DNA from: Oscillospiraceae bacterium
Lineage (GTDB): Bacteria; Bacillota; Clostridia; Oscillospirales; Oscillospiraceae
Reading direction: 5' to 3'
NCBI GenBank assembly: GCA_017415425.1
Contig: JAFQGT010000002.1
Coordinates: 1 to 64,000 of the forward strand
Length of the DNA: 64,000 nt
The position numbers and the translations under genes are program-made. Positions 24,875 to 33,409 of the stretch are shown piece by piece (position 1 is the stretch's first letter; every line of letters starts with the position of its first letter). Under the pieces are notes generated by a model. That model saw only the letters and a list, made by a program, of their open reading frames with translations. It was not told the origin of the DNA and searched no databases.

Positions 24875-27800
24875 TTACTTTTTATCCTTCTTCTTGGGCA
24901 ACAGGATCACAACCACTGCCACAGCGGTAACAGCAACCACCGCGATGATGGCCCATACCAAAGGATCCACAGCCTGACCGGGTCTGGTAGGCTCCTCGGT
25001 GGGAGGTGTTTCTACGGTTTCACCGGTGACAACCACCTTGCTCTCCATCGTTCTGAGCACATTGTTGGACAGCACATAGACCCGCAGAGTGGTCTCGCCT
25101 GCCTTCAGCGCAGTGACCAAGCCGTTTTCGTCAACATAGGCGATGGTCTTGTCGTCGATGGAATAGGAAACTTCGTCAGTCAAAGTGATGGGCTGATCCT
25201 TGCCGTCGGTAGCGGTCACTTCCACCTGGAAGGTCTTCTTTTCCGGTTTGTCGGTATCCAGCTTCACCTTTTTGAAGGTGGACCGCGGAGTGATCAGGCC
25301 GGAAGACAGGTTGGTGTAGAGCCGCTCAAGCTGGTTGTTCTTAAGACCTGCATAGGCCTCCTGCAGACCGGCCTCTTCCATAATCTTCAGTGCTTCCTCG
25401 GGCCACTCGCCACCCCAGACACGGGTGTTGTTCTCTTGGACGGTGTGGGTGCTGTTGATGCCGAAGTAAGTCTCGTCTGCCTCCCAGTAGTAGTTGTTCC
25501 GGTAGGTCAGGTGGTGGGCTGTGCTGGCAGCATAGGACCAGTCAATGCCACGGCCGGTAACAGCGTCCACAGAGATCTTGGAGACATCCACCACGTTATT
25601 CAGAATATCCCAGCCGCTTGCGCCACTGTCGAAGTAGATCATCGCCACGTCAGAACCCTGGTTGCGGAGGTAGTTGTTGAAGATCTTGTTGTTGCCGCTG
25701 GTACGGCTGCTGGTGTAGAAGGAGCCGCCGTCATTGACATCGGAGATCATAGAATCGTAAATATAGTTATAGGACATATTGATATTGCGGGTGTACTTTT
25801 CCGTAGTACTGTTCCAACCGTAGCCCACGTGGACACCGCTATAGGGCATATTATGCATCTCATTGTAGCTGATGTCGATATCTGCCGCAAAACCAATAGC
25901 CACCGCAGTTGCGGAGTGGTAATCAATACCAATATCGTGGATGTAGTTATTCAGCACGTCATTATTCTTAATGACCCGTCTGACATCGGTGGGGTTATAG
26001 TTCTGCACATCCTTGGAGAAGTCCACTTCGCCGTTCATAATAACAATGCCGTCAATATCAAACAGGTGGCTGCCGATGATCATAGAGTTTCTGGCGCCTT
26101 CAGTCAACCAAACACCGGTACCGCCGATTCTGGTAAAGACACAGTCATAGAAGGAGATGCCGTTGGCTCTTCTGATATTGATTGCAGCGTCGGGAACCAT
26201 ATCGTCCAGACCGGAGCCGCCGTCACAGATATAGTTACCTTCGTTAGATGCGTAGCCGTATACGCTGCTGGGACGTGTCCAGGTAGTATCGGCAAAGGTA
26301 ATGCCCTCAAAGTGGATGTTCTGCGCGAAATGATCCAGATCACTACCGTAAACATTGATCAAGCCGAGGGTCTCATCAAAAGCAGCGTGGTTTTCTTGTC
26401 TGTCCTGATTCCATACATCCAGCACAGGAACCGTCACAGTCACCTTGGACATATCCTCAAACACTCTGGGCATATAGTACAGCTTATTGGTAGTCTCATC
26501 CAAGTACCATTCGCCGGGCTCATCCAGGAAATACAGAGCGTTTTCGATCTGAGAAATCTGACTGACCTTAAAGTCCATACTGGGATTGTCCTGCCAGGCC
26601 CAATCCCACATAGGCTGATCCATAATCAGCTCCACCTTGCCGTCTGCACCTTCCCGGATCTCGGTGATGCCTGCTCTGCGGTGTGACCAGCAGTTGTACC
26701 AGACGATCTCCATATCGTCGGGGTTGGTGCAGTTCAGCAGTTCGGGGTTATCACAGATCAGACCGATATCTTTGGAAGATTCGTCCTTCAGCAAGGTGAC
26801 CTTCTTCAAGCCGCCTTCCTGCTTGGCTCGAATGGCGCGGACATTGTCCACATACAGCTGGCGGGTATCGGTGCCTGCAGGCACATCCACCACGTAGACA
26901 CCGGGAATATCGGATTCAGCAAAGTCAGAGCCTGCAATGTGCAGCGCGCCGCCGATGGTGGGCTTTGCACCCTCGGCTGCCTTGAACACCACGGAGTACA
27001 GGTTATTGCCGCCGTGCTTATCCGTCAGCTTCAGCGCCTCGGTGCGGTAATAGTAGCCGTCAGCCAGAATCACTTCCACATTGCCGGTCATATTGGTGTT
27101 GTCAATACCCTCCAAAATGGACAGTACATTGTCAAGGCTGGTGGGCTTGCTTTCCTTGGAGCCGTCACCGGTGCCGTTGGGGGCAACATAGATGGTCTGC
27201 TGCACCCCAGCCTTCTTGACAGTAACAGAAACTTTCTTTGTTACTGTGGGATAGTACACAGAGGTGAAGGAGATTTCCGCCTCACCCTCTGCCAGAGCGT
27301 AAACTTCGCCCCACTCGTCCATCGTTACTACCTGGGGGTTAGAAGAAACCCATACTACCGTATTGTCACCTTCGTAATCCAAGGTCAGGCTGGGGTCCAA
27401 AAAGGTATGTCCACCCAGAGGTAACTCCAGCGTATCCGGCAGATTCGCAAATGTGCCGGTCATCGCTTTGTCAACGGTAACATTCAGAACAACGGGGGCA
27501 ACACCCTCGGTTTCCGTCTTGACGGAAATGGTGGTCGTGCCTTCCTTGATACCGGTGATCACACCGTTTTCGTCAACAGTTGCGACGGAGGGGTCTGCGG
27601 ATGTATAAGTCAACGCGCAGGGTACTGCGCCCAGGGGTCTAAAGTCGGGCTCTGTCTGCACACTGCTGTTCACACGGATCAGATAATCGGTCTGGTCAAA
27701 GGTCACTTCATTGGCCTTAGCGCTGGCAAGGATATCAATGTCGTCCACGAAGAACTGGCCGGAGACAGCAAAATACATACCCATAGAGATCCGGTCCATA

Positions 27801-28456
27801 GTCATCTCAGACTTATCGGTATAGTAGTCAATAGACTCGGTATAGCTCAGATCCAACTGCTCACCATCCAGATACGCCTTACGGGTATCGGATTTCAGGT
27901 CCACCAGCATAACCAGTTCATACCACTGATCGGCAACCAGACCTTCCTTCACTGAGGTACTCAAGGTATCGGAATAGCCGAACTGCAGTCTGGTTCCGCT
28001 TATCATAAACTGCAGCGGAGAGCAGTTCAGCTCATTCCAGTCCTCCTTGCCGGAATACAACGGGCAAGGCAGATAGGCACCGTCGGCTTGTTCTGTCAGC
28101 TTAAAGCGATACTTCATCAAAATGCTGTCAGTGGGCTGGAATTCATAGCGGACGAAGTAGCTATTGGTATTGGGCATAGGGTGGCCTAACACCTGCAACA
28201 CTTTGTTACCGTCAGCTTCTGCCACGACAGTAACGTCCTCTTTTGCCTCCGGACGATCTTTCAGTGTATCGGCCTTCACGGTCCAGCCGGAGGGGAATTC
28301 ATCGATTGTTTCACCCTCAAAGTCAAGCTTGAGAGGCAGAGCCGGTGCATCTGCATTGGCTGCGTATGCACGGATTACACCGCCGTTGGTCAGCGCGATG
28401 CCAAACATCATACTGGCAACCAGCAGCATACATAGAATTCTTTTCACATTCTTCAT
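24875..28456 (-). CDS. Surface beta-helix protein with LamG-like and Ig-like modules
   Basis: About 1193 aa. Signal peptide MKNVKRILCMLLVASMMFG, one LamG-like module (about 40-245), Big_2 (about 245-330), a second Ig-like module with LPLGGHTFLDPSLTLDYEG, a right-handed beta-helix opening IYVAPNGTGDGS with RQLYVDNVRAIRA and many short turn repeats, a C-terminal Big_2, a Pro/Thr linker (TPPTEEPTRPG), one membrane helix and a KKKDKK tail. There is no sortase pentapeptide, so it should stay as a membrane-anchored protein. The start is the ATG before the signal peptide; 16 further codons upstream lack a ribosome site. It matches the central part of the 2052-aa protein over most of its length, pointing to gene duplication. 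Confidence 0.85.
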   Translation of the reverse strand: MKNVKRILCMLLVASMMFGIALTNGGVIRAYAANADAPALPLKLDFEGETIDEFPSGWTVKADTLKDRPEAKEDVTVVAEADGNKVLQVLGHPMPNTNSYFVRYEFQPTDSILMKYRFKLTEQADGAYLPCPLYSGKEDWNELNCSPLQFMISGTRLQFGYSDTLSTSVKEGLVADQWYELVMLVDLKSDTRKAYLDGEQLDLSYTESIDYYTDKSEMTMDRISMGMYFAVSGQFFVDDIDILASAKANEVTFDQTDYLIRVNSSVQTEPDFRPLGAVPCALTYTSADPSVATVDENGVITGIKEGTTTISVKTETEGVAPVVLNVTVDKAMTGTFANLPDTLELPLGGHTFLDPSLTLDYEGDNTVVWVSSNPQVVTMDEWGEVYALAEGEAEISFTSVYYPTVTKKVSVTVKKAGVQQTIYVAPNGTGDGSKESKPTSLDNVLSILEGIDNTNMTGNVEVILADGYYYRTEALKLTDKHGGNNLYSVVFKAAEGAKPTIGGALHIAGSDFAESDIPGVYVVDVPAGTDTRQLYVDNVRAIRAKQEGGLKKVTLLKDESSKDIGLICDNPELLNCTNPDDMEIVWYNCWSHRRAGITEIREGADGKVELIMDQPMWDWAWQDNPSMDFKVSQISQIENALYFLDEPGEWYLDETTNKLYYMPRVFEDMSKVTVTVPVLDVWNQDRQENHAAFDETLGLINVYGSDLDHFAQNIHFEGITFADTTWTRPSSVYGYASNEGNYICDGGSGLDDMVPDAAINIRRANGISFYDCVFTRIGGTGVWLTEGARNSMIIGSHLFDIDGIVIMNGEVDFSKDVQNYNPTDVRRVIKNNDVLNNYIHDIGIDYHSATAVAIGFAADIDISYNEMHNMPYSGVHVGYGWNSTTEKYTRNINMSYNYIYDSMISDVNDGGSFYTSSRTSGNNKIFNNYLRNQGSDVAMIYFDSGASGWDILNNVVDVSKISVDAVTGRGIDWSYAASTAHHLTYRNNYYWEADETYFGINSTHTVQENNTRVWGGEWPEEALKIMEEAGLQEAYAGLKNNQLERLYTNLSSGLITPRSTFKKVKLDTDKPEKKTFQVEVTATDGKDQPITLTDEVSYSIDDKTIAYVDENGLVTALKAGETTLRVYVLSNNVLRTMESKVVVTGETVETPPTEEPTRPGQAVDPLVWAIIAVVAVTAVAVVVILLPKKKDKK

Positions 28457-28661
28457 ATTCGTATTCTTTCCTTTCTTAAAAACTGATAGGCTGGATATTC
28501 CCAAAAAACACCCATCTTATCTGGCGCAACCATTTTAACAAACCCTGATATTTTTTTCAATACTTTCGGACAAAATCGCATCCACCCACTTCTCATTTTG
28601 TATATATAACCAAAAATAGCATTTATTTTTTGGATAACTTGCCCGTCCGTTTTGTTATAAA

Positions 28662-28687
28662 AAGAGAGGCTCTTGAGAGCCTCTCTT
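28662..28687 (-). terminator. Terminator of the 333-aa LamG-like protein gene
   Basis: 11-bp stem AAGAGAGGCTC / GAGCCTCTCTT, 4-nt loop, then TTTTTAT on the leftward transcript. Confidence 0.85.
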
Positions 28688-28709
28688 AAATATACGTTAT
28701 GGAAATGAA

Positions 28710-29711
28710 TTAGGCAGTCTTTTTCTTCTTCAGCACAACTACCGCAACAACGGCAGCAGCGCAAACTACAACAACTGCCACAACGACCCAGATCAGGGGG
28801 TTCGTGTCAGCATCACTACCGGTAGTGGGAACTTCCTCAGTGGGATCCTTAGCATCGGTGGGATCCTTAGCATCGGTAGCCTCGGTAGCTTCGGTAGCCT
28901 CAGTTGCCTCGGTAGCTTCGGTAGCCTCGGTAGCCTCGGTAGCCTCAGTAGGGTCGGAGGAAGCGGCGGAAGTGGTAGTAACCTTCAGATCATCAATTTG
29001 AGCCTGGGTCGGGATAACTTTGTAAGCACCCACAGAAATTCTGTCCAGCTTGTTTTCAGCGACAATGCTGGAGCTGTTATAGCCAGGCTCCAGATCTGTA
29101 GGGAGCAGATCCAACTCTTCTCCGTTCAGGAAAACCTTCACAGACTTGCTGGGCAGATCGTACTCAATACGCAGGGTGTAGGCTGTCTCGAAAGCCAGCT
29201 TCTCAGTAATCGCCTGCTTGCTTCTTTCGATGCCGCGGCCATAGTTATAGTATATAATCATATCCTCAACATACAGGCCGAAAGGAGCGGAGTCAAAGTT
29301 CAGCTCGTTGGCTTCTGTACCCTGGTACAGCAGAGTGGGCAGATAAAGCGTCTCGTTCATGCTTTGGCTGACCTGGGTCAGGGAGAACTTATACTCAATC
29401 ACTGCATTGTCAACAGCTTCACCCAGAGCATACTCCTGCTGCCAGATATGGTCAACAGAGCTCCGGACCTCCATCGCTTTGCTGCCCAAAACGGCGCAGT
29501 CAACGACGCTCCGCCAATAACTTTCGTGGTTGGGGTTCGGGGTTACGGGGTTGTCGTACCAGCCGTCCAGCTTGCCGTCCTCAAAGTTCATCTCCACGAT
29601 GGTGCGCTCGTTTTCAGCATTTGCGCTGATGGCGCCGCCGCTTGCCAGTACAAAGCCGAACAGCATACAAACAGCCAGCAGCATACATACAAGTGTTTTG
29701 AAATTTTTCAT
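28710..29711 (-). CDS. Small LamG-like surface protein with Thr-Glu-Ala repeat stalk
   Basis: 333 aa: signal peptide (MKNFKTLVCMLLAVCMLFG), one LamG-like module (about 36-245; EMNFEDGKLDGWYDNP to ISVGAYKVIP), then a low-complexity stalk of about eight EAT triplets and two TDAKDP units, VPTTG, a membrane helix and KKKK. The LamG-like module is closest to the second module of the 2052-aa protein (NYGRGIERSK, SLTxxDLEAGYNSS type motifs). The VPTTG-membrane-Lys end resembles an LPXTG sorting signal, so wall attachment is possible. It may be a carbohydrate-binding companion of the neighbouring beta-helix proteins. Confidence 0.8.
   Translation of the reverse strand: MKNFKTLVCMLLAVCMLFGFVLASGGAISANAENERTIVEMNFEDGKLDGWYDNPVTPNPNHESYWRSVVDCAVLGSKAMEVRSSVDHIWQQEYALGEAVDNAVIEYKFSLTQVSQSMNETLYLPTLLYQGTEANELNFDSAPFGLYVEDMIIYYNYGRGIERSKQAITEKLAFETAYTLRIEYDLPSKSVKVFLNGEELDLLPTDLEPGYNSSSIVAENKLDRISVGAYKVIPTQAQIDDLKVTTTSAASSDPTEATEATEATEATEATEATEATEATDAKDPTDAKDPTEEVPTTGSDADTNPLIWVVVAVVVVCAAAVVAVVVLKKKKTA
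28842..28949. repeat. In-frame tandem repeats: 2 x 18 bp and 8 x 9 bp
   Basis: Two identical copies of GGGATCCTTAGCATCGGT (28842-28877) are followed by eight near-identical 9-mers of type AGCCTCGGT (28878-28949). They encode the TDAKDP and TEA stalk units on the minus strand. The multiple-of-three unit means length can change without frameshift. Confidence 0.9.
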
Positions 29712-30057
29712 TGTTTCTGTATCCTTTCATACTAATTTTTAAGACTGCATCTGTCCTGTAGATGCCTGTCTGGTCTCAGTTTAGCAAAATGCGCCATCTT
29801 TTGCAAGCATTTTATAAAAAATTTTTATTTAATTTTTAAGAAATGTTGTTGAGAGAGATGGCTTTTTTTGATGCTTTTTCAAAACATCCAGATCCACAAG
29901 CGCGCTCATTTTCAATATTTCTCCCACTGTCGCCTCCCCAAAAACCTGTAGACTTTTCTCGCCGGCTGTGATAAAGTTAGTCTTATCAAGGATTTTTGCC
30001 TTTTGGCAAACATTTTGCCGCTGCAACTACCGACTTCAACAAAAGGAAGGGATTATT
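29712..30057. other. Divergent intergenic region between LamG-like gene and MoxR operon
   Basis: About 345 bp, AT-rich on the left half. It should hold promoters for both directions, but no consensus pair stood out. A strong AAGGAAGGG lies before the MoxR start. No gene or repeat is recognised. Confidence 0.4.
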
Positions 30058-31005
30058 ATGGAATATTCGCAGATTTCCGGTTTGGCGCAAACCATCAACG
30101 ATAACATCAGCAAGGTCATTGTGGGCAAGTCCCGGCAGATTGAGCTGATTCTAACCGCTCTGCTGGCAGGCGGTCACATCCTACTGGAGGATGTACCCGG
30201 TACTGGCAAGACCACTATGGCAAAAGCACTGGCCAAATCCATCAGCTGCGCTTTTGCCCGGGTGCAGTTTACCCCGGATCTGCTCCCCGCGGATATTACC
30301 GGCAGTAGGATCTACAATCAAAAGACCGGCGAATTCACCTTTATCAAAGGTCCGGCTTTTACCAACATTCTCCTGGCTGACGAGATCAACCGCGCCACTC
30401 CCCGAACCCAGTCTGCACTACTGGAGTGTATGGAGGAGCGGCAGATCTCCGAAGGCGGCATCACCTACAGTCTGGACACGCCTTTTCTTGTGATTGCCAC
30501 CCAAAACCCCGTGGAGACGCAGGGAACCTTCCCCCTGCCGGAAGCTCAGCTGGACCGGTTCCTGATCCGGCTGTCTTTGGGATACCCGGACGAAGCAGAA
30601 GCCGTAACACTGATGGAGCGGTTTATCCACCAAACACCTCTGGCGCAGATCCAGACGGTAGCAGAATCCACCCAGATCGCAGAGGCCGCCCAGCTTTGCA
30701 CCCAGTGCCAGATCAGCCCGGATGTGATGCGGTATATGGCAAAGTTCTGTGAAGCAGCACGAAATCCCGAAAAGGTTCGCCTGGGTCCCTCTCCCCGCGC
30801 ATTGCTGGCCTGGATGCGCTGCTGTCAGGCACTGGCTGCCATCCGAGGCAGGGATTATGTGATCCCAGACGATGCCAAGGCGCTGGCTCTGCCAGTACTG
30901 GCTCACCGGATCATTATGCGGGGCTCCAGCTATCAGGTAAACAGTTCCCGTTTCCTGCAGGACCTGCTGCAGGAGATCCCCTCCCCCACTGAGAATACCT
31001 TATGA
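30058..31005 (+). CDS. MoxR-family AAA+ ATPase
   Basis: About 315 aa. Walker A LEDVPGTGKTTMAKAL (about 46-61), Walker B ILLADEINRATPRTQSALLE, sensor 1 VIATQNPVETQGTFPLPEAQLDRF and sensor 2/C-terminal lid GPSPRALLAWMR, all characteristic of MoxR ATPases. These act as chaperone-like ATPases for the maturation of partner proteins and are encoded with DUF58 proteins. The start is the ATG after AAGGAAGGG; an in-frame extension of 30 codons lacks a ribosome site. The stop overlaps the DUF58 start by 4 bp. Confidence 0.93.
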   Translation: MEYSQISGLAQTINDNISKVIVGKSRQIELILTALLAGGHILLEDVPGTGKTTMAKALAKSISCAFARVQFTPDLLPADITGSRIYNQKTGEFTFIKGPAFTNILLADEINRATPRTQSALLECMEERQISEGGITYSLDTPFLVIATQNPVETQGTFPLPEAQLDRFLIRLSLGYPDEAEAVTLMERFIHQTPLAQIQTVAESTQIAEAAQLCTQCQISPDVMRYMAKFCEAARNPEKVRLGPSPRALLAWMRCCQALAAIRGRDYVIPDDAKALALPVLAHRIIMRGSSYQVNSSRFLQDLLQEIPSPTENTL

Positions 31006-32075
31006 TTGTTTTTACTTTTTTTATTATATTTGCACTGCTGTATGCCATCTGGTGCCAAACCATTCGCAAAGGTATGAAAGGTCTTCACTGCACCCGTGCC
31101 TTTTCCAGGCCTGCGGTTTTCCCCGAAGAAGAAGCGGAACTGATAGAAATCGTGCGTAACGACAGCCCCTTTATCATTCCCTGGCTACTAGTGGAAAGTA
31201 AGGTGTCCCGCTTTTTGCGGCTGGGAAAGCAGGATAACCTATATGTCAGCGGCGACACCCACTATTGCAGCCAATTTACTATGCTGCCATATCAGCAGAT
31301 CAAGCGGCGGCATCGGGTACGGTTTCTCCACCGGGGCAGTTACAATTTAGGCAGTGCCTCTCTGACCGCAGGAGATATTCTGGGCTTTTCCAAATATCGG
31401 CGGTTTCAGGAGCTGGATGTTCCGGTTTTGGTCTATCCGCCGCTGATTGATGACAGAAATCTCCCAATACCTATGTCCAACCACCTGCAGGAGATTACCC
31501 GTCAGCCACAGCTGCTGCAGGATCCGTTTCTGATTCGCGGCATCCGCGCTTACCAGCCGGGAGATCCCGTGCGGGATATCCACTGGGCAGCCACCGCCCG
31601 TACCGGCGAGGTGCAGGTCCGGCTTCACGATTACTCCGCCCGGGCTAAGCTGCTGGTGGTACTGAACGGACAGATTCAGGAAAAACAATGGGACGATCGG
31701 TTGTCTGACGAAAATGCTGAACGGATCGAATATGGGATTTCTCTTGCCGCCACCGCCTGTATAAAAGCTCTACGGGAAGGTATGTCGGTAGGCCTTGCCA
31801 CCAATATGCCGATGGATGCACAGAAAGAAAGCGTGTATTTGACTCCCTCTGACGGCAACGGTTGGGAGGAGACCCTGCTGGCCACCTTTGCCAGACTGAC
31901 CATCCTGCGTACCGACCATTTTCTGCAGTTTTTAGAACGTCTGAAGGGCTACTCTAATATAGATATTCTCATTCTCTCCGCTTATGACAGCGAGGGCATC
32001 CAGGCCGTTATGCAAAAGCTGGAGCAAAACGGCAACCGGGTTATGCTGCAGCTGTTGGAAGGAGGCAGCCTATGA
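31002..32075 (+). CDS. DUF58 protein
   Basis: 357 aa: N-terminal membrane segment (IVFTFFIIFALLYAIWC), a beta-rich middle and the DUF58 signature FLIRGIRAYQPGDPVRDIHWAATARTGEV-type sequence, where RxYxPGDxxRxIxW is diagnostic, then a VWA-like C-terminal half (LLVVLNG, IDILILSAYDSEG). DUF58 proteins work with MoxR ATPases, possibly on envelope protein assembly. ATGA-type overlaps link it to the genes on both sides, so expression is coupled. Confidence 0.9.
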   Translation: MIVFTFFIIFALLYAIWCQTIRKGMKGLHCTRAFSRPAVFPEEEAELIEIVRNDSPFIIPWLLVESKVSRFLRLGKQDNLYVSGDTHYCSQFTMLPYQQIKRRHRVRFLHRGSYNLGSASLTAGDILGFSKYRRFQELDVPVLVYPPLIDDRNLPIPMSNHLQEITRQPQLLQDPFLIRGIRAYQPGDPVRDIHWAATARTGEVQVRLHDYSARAKLLVVLNGQIQEKQWDDRLSDENAERIEYGISLAATACIKALREGMSVGLATNMPMDAQKESVYLTPSDGNGWEETLLATFARLTILRTDHFLQFLERLKGYSNIDILILSAYDSEGIQAVMQKLEQNGNRVMLQLLEGGSL

Positions 32076-33313
32076 ACAGTCTTTTGATGCGCCTCTGGCG
32101 AAGAAGCTGCTCGCCGCTGATGGTGACCTTTGCCTTCCTGCCGGCTCCTCTTTTTCTGGTTACCTACTGCGCTCCAGACTTTTTGCCGCTGGTCTGGCTA
32201 TGGCCGGCAGGCTATTTTCTGCTGGATCTGTGCAGCACCTTTGTCCGGGGTAAGTGGCGAATTCTTTATGCCTTCCTCGAAATTGCGGCAATGGCTGCAC
32301 CTGCGGCACTGATCGGCGACAAAGCAATGATGATCTGGGTATATCTGATCCCGCCTCTATATATCATACTGCTGCTGATGGATCTCCCCCTGCCCTATGA
32401 GGGCAGAAGCGATCAGACCCGTTTGCTGCGGTATGCGGTAGTTGGTGTTCTGATCCATTTGGCAGCACAAATATTACTTTCCAACACTAGTGCTGAAAAA
32501 TTCACCGGGATGGATTCGATTCGACCCTGGCTGTTAGGCGGATTCTTCCTGTTTATCATTCTGGGGCTGATGATGCTGAACCAAGCAGCCCTGCAACAGT
32601 CATCCGGCAGCAGACTGCACATCACCGGCGTGATGAAGCTGAAGAACGGCTTGCTGACCGGGGCTTTTCTGATTCTCTCTCTGGTTCTTGCACTGATCCC
32701 CGCTATCGTTACCGGTGTCAGCGCATTTTTCCGGTGGATTTCCCTGGCTGTGCAGGAACTGATGACTTTCTTGGGCGGTCTGATTGTCACAAAGCCGAAA
32801 GAGGATGCCCAAACAGGCGGCTCAGATATCAATTTCGGTGATACCGGAGGCTCCGGTGGCGGTGTGGAAACCAACGACACTCTGGTGACCATTATCGTTC
32901 TGACCTTGCTGGCTGTGGCTGTGGGATTTTTGGTATTTTTTCTGGTGCGCTCCAGTATTCGATTTGCCAAATTCCTGCGAAAGCAGCTAAAAAAATACTT
33001 AAACGCCGTATCGGAAGATTATGTGGATGAGATCACAGATACCCGGGATGACGCCGAACACCAAAGGGCAAGGCAAAAATTCAAAGAACGAAAGCTATCC
33101 AAATCCGATCTGCGGAAGCTCCCCCCGGAGCAACAGATCCGCCACCGTTACAAGCTTCTGATGCGCCAGCATCCCCAATGGCACAGAGGCAGCACCGCCC
33201 GGGAAAATCTGAATCCCGCCGCCGCTTCTGTCTATGAGCAGGCCCGCTACAGCAAACATCCGGTTGCGGAAGCAGATGCCCAGCGCTTTGCAGAAGAAAC
33301 AAAAACACTATAA
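32072..33313 (+). CDS. Membrane protein with C-terminal DUF4129-like domain
   Basis: 413 aa with about six to seven hydrophobic segments in the first 285 residues, a Gly-rich extracellular loop (GGSDINFGDTGGSGGG) before the last one, and a cytoplasmic C-terminus ending LNPAAASVYEQARYSKHPVAEADAQ, the DUF4129-type motif. No transglutaminase core is present although MoxR-DUF58 operons usually include one. Third gene of the operon, overlapping the second by 4 bp. It presumably anchors the MoxR/DUF58 machinery and may serve the surface proteins encoded on both sides (inference). Confidence 0.8.
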   Translation: MNSLLMRLWRRSCSPLMVTFAFLPAPLFLVTYCAPDFLPLVWLWPAGYFLLDLCSTFVRGKWRILYAFLEIAAMAAPAALIGDKAMMIWVYLIPPLYIILLLMDLPLPYEGRSDQTRLLRYAVVGVLIHLAAQILLSNTSAEKFTGMDSIRPWLLGGFFLFIILGLMMLNQAALQQSSGSRLHITGVMKLKNGLLTGAFLILSLVLALIPAIVTGVSAFFRWISLAVQELMTFLGGLIVTKPKEDAQTGGSDINFGDTGGSGGGVETNDTLVTIIVLTLLAVAVGFLVFFLVRSSIRFAKFLRKQLKKYLNAVSEDYVDEITDTRDDAEHQRARQKFKERKLSKSDLRKLPPEQQIRHRYKLLMRQHPQWHRGSTARENLNPAAASVYEQARYSKHPVAEADAQRFAEETKTL

Positions 33314-33316
33314 TCA

Positions 33317-33348
33317 TTGCAGGCTGCCGCTTTCTCGGCAGCCTGCAA
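33317..33348 (+). terminator. Terminator of the MoxR operon
   Basis: 13-bp perfect stem TTGCAGGCTGCCG / CGGCAGCCTGCAA with a 6-nt loop, 3 bp after the stop, followed by a short TTTG. Confidence 0.8.
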
Positions 33349-33366
33349 TTTGTAACAAAAGCAAAT

Positions 33367-33392
33367 AAGGGGAGGCTGAAAAGCCTCCCCTT
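33367..33392 (-). terminator. Terminator of the 1178-aa beta-helix protein gene
   Basis: 11-bp stem AAGGGGAGGCT / AGCCTCCCCTT with loop GAAA, 17 bp after the stop on the minus strand. Confidence 0.8.
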
Positions 33393-33409
33393 ATCTCATT
33401 TGGGTTATC

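Noticed and set aside
28842-28949. Possible CRISPR array
   Set aside because: Units are 9 and 18 bp with no spacers and they encode a regular Thr-Glu-Ala stalk.
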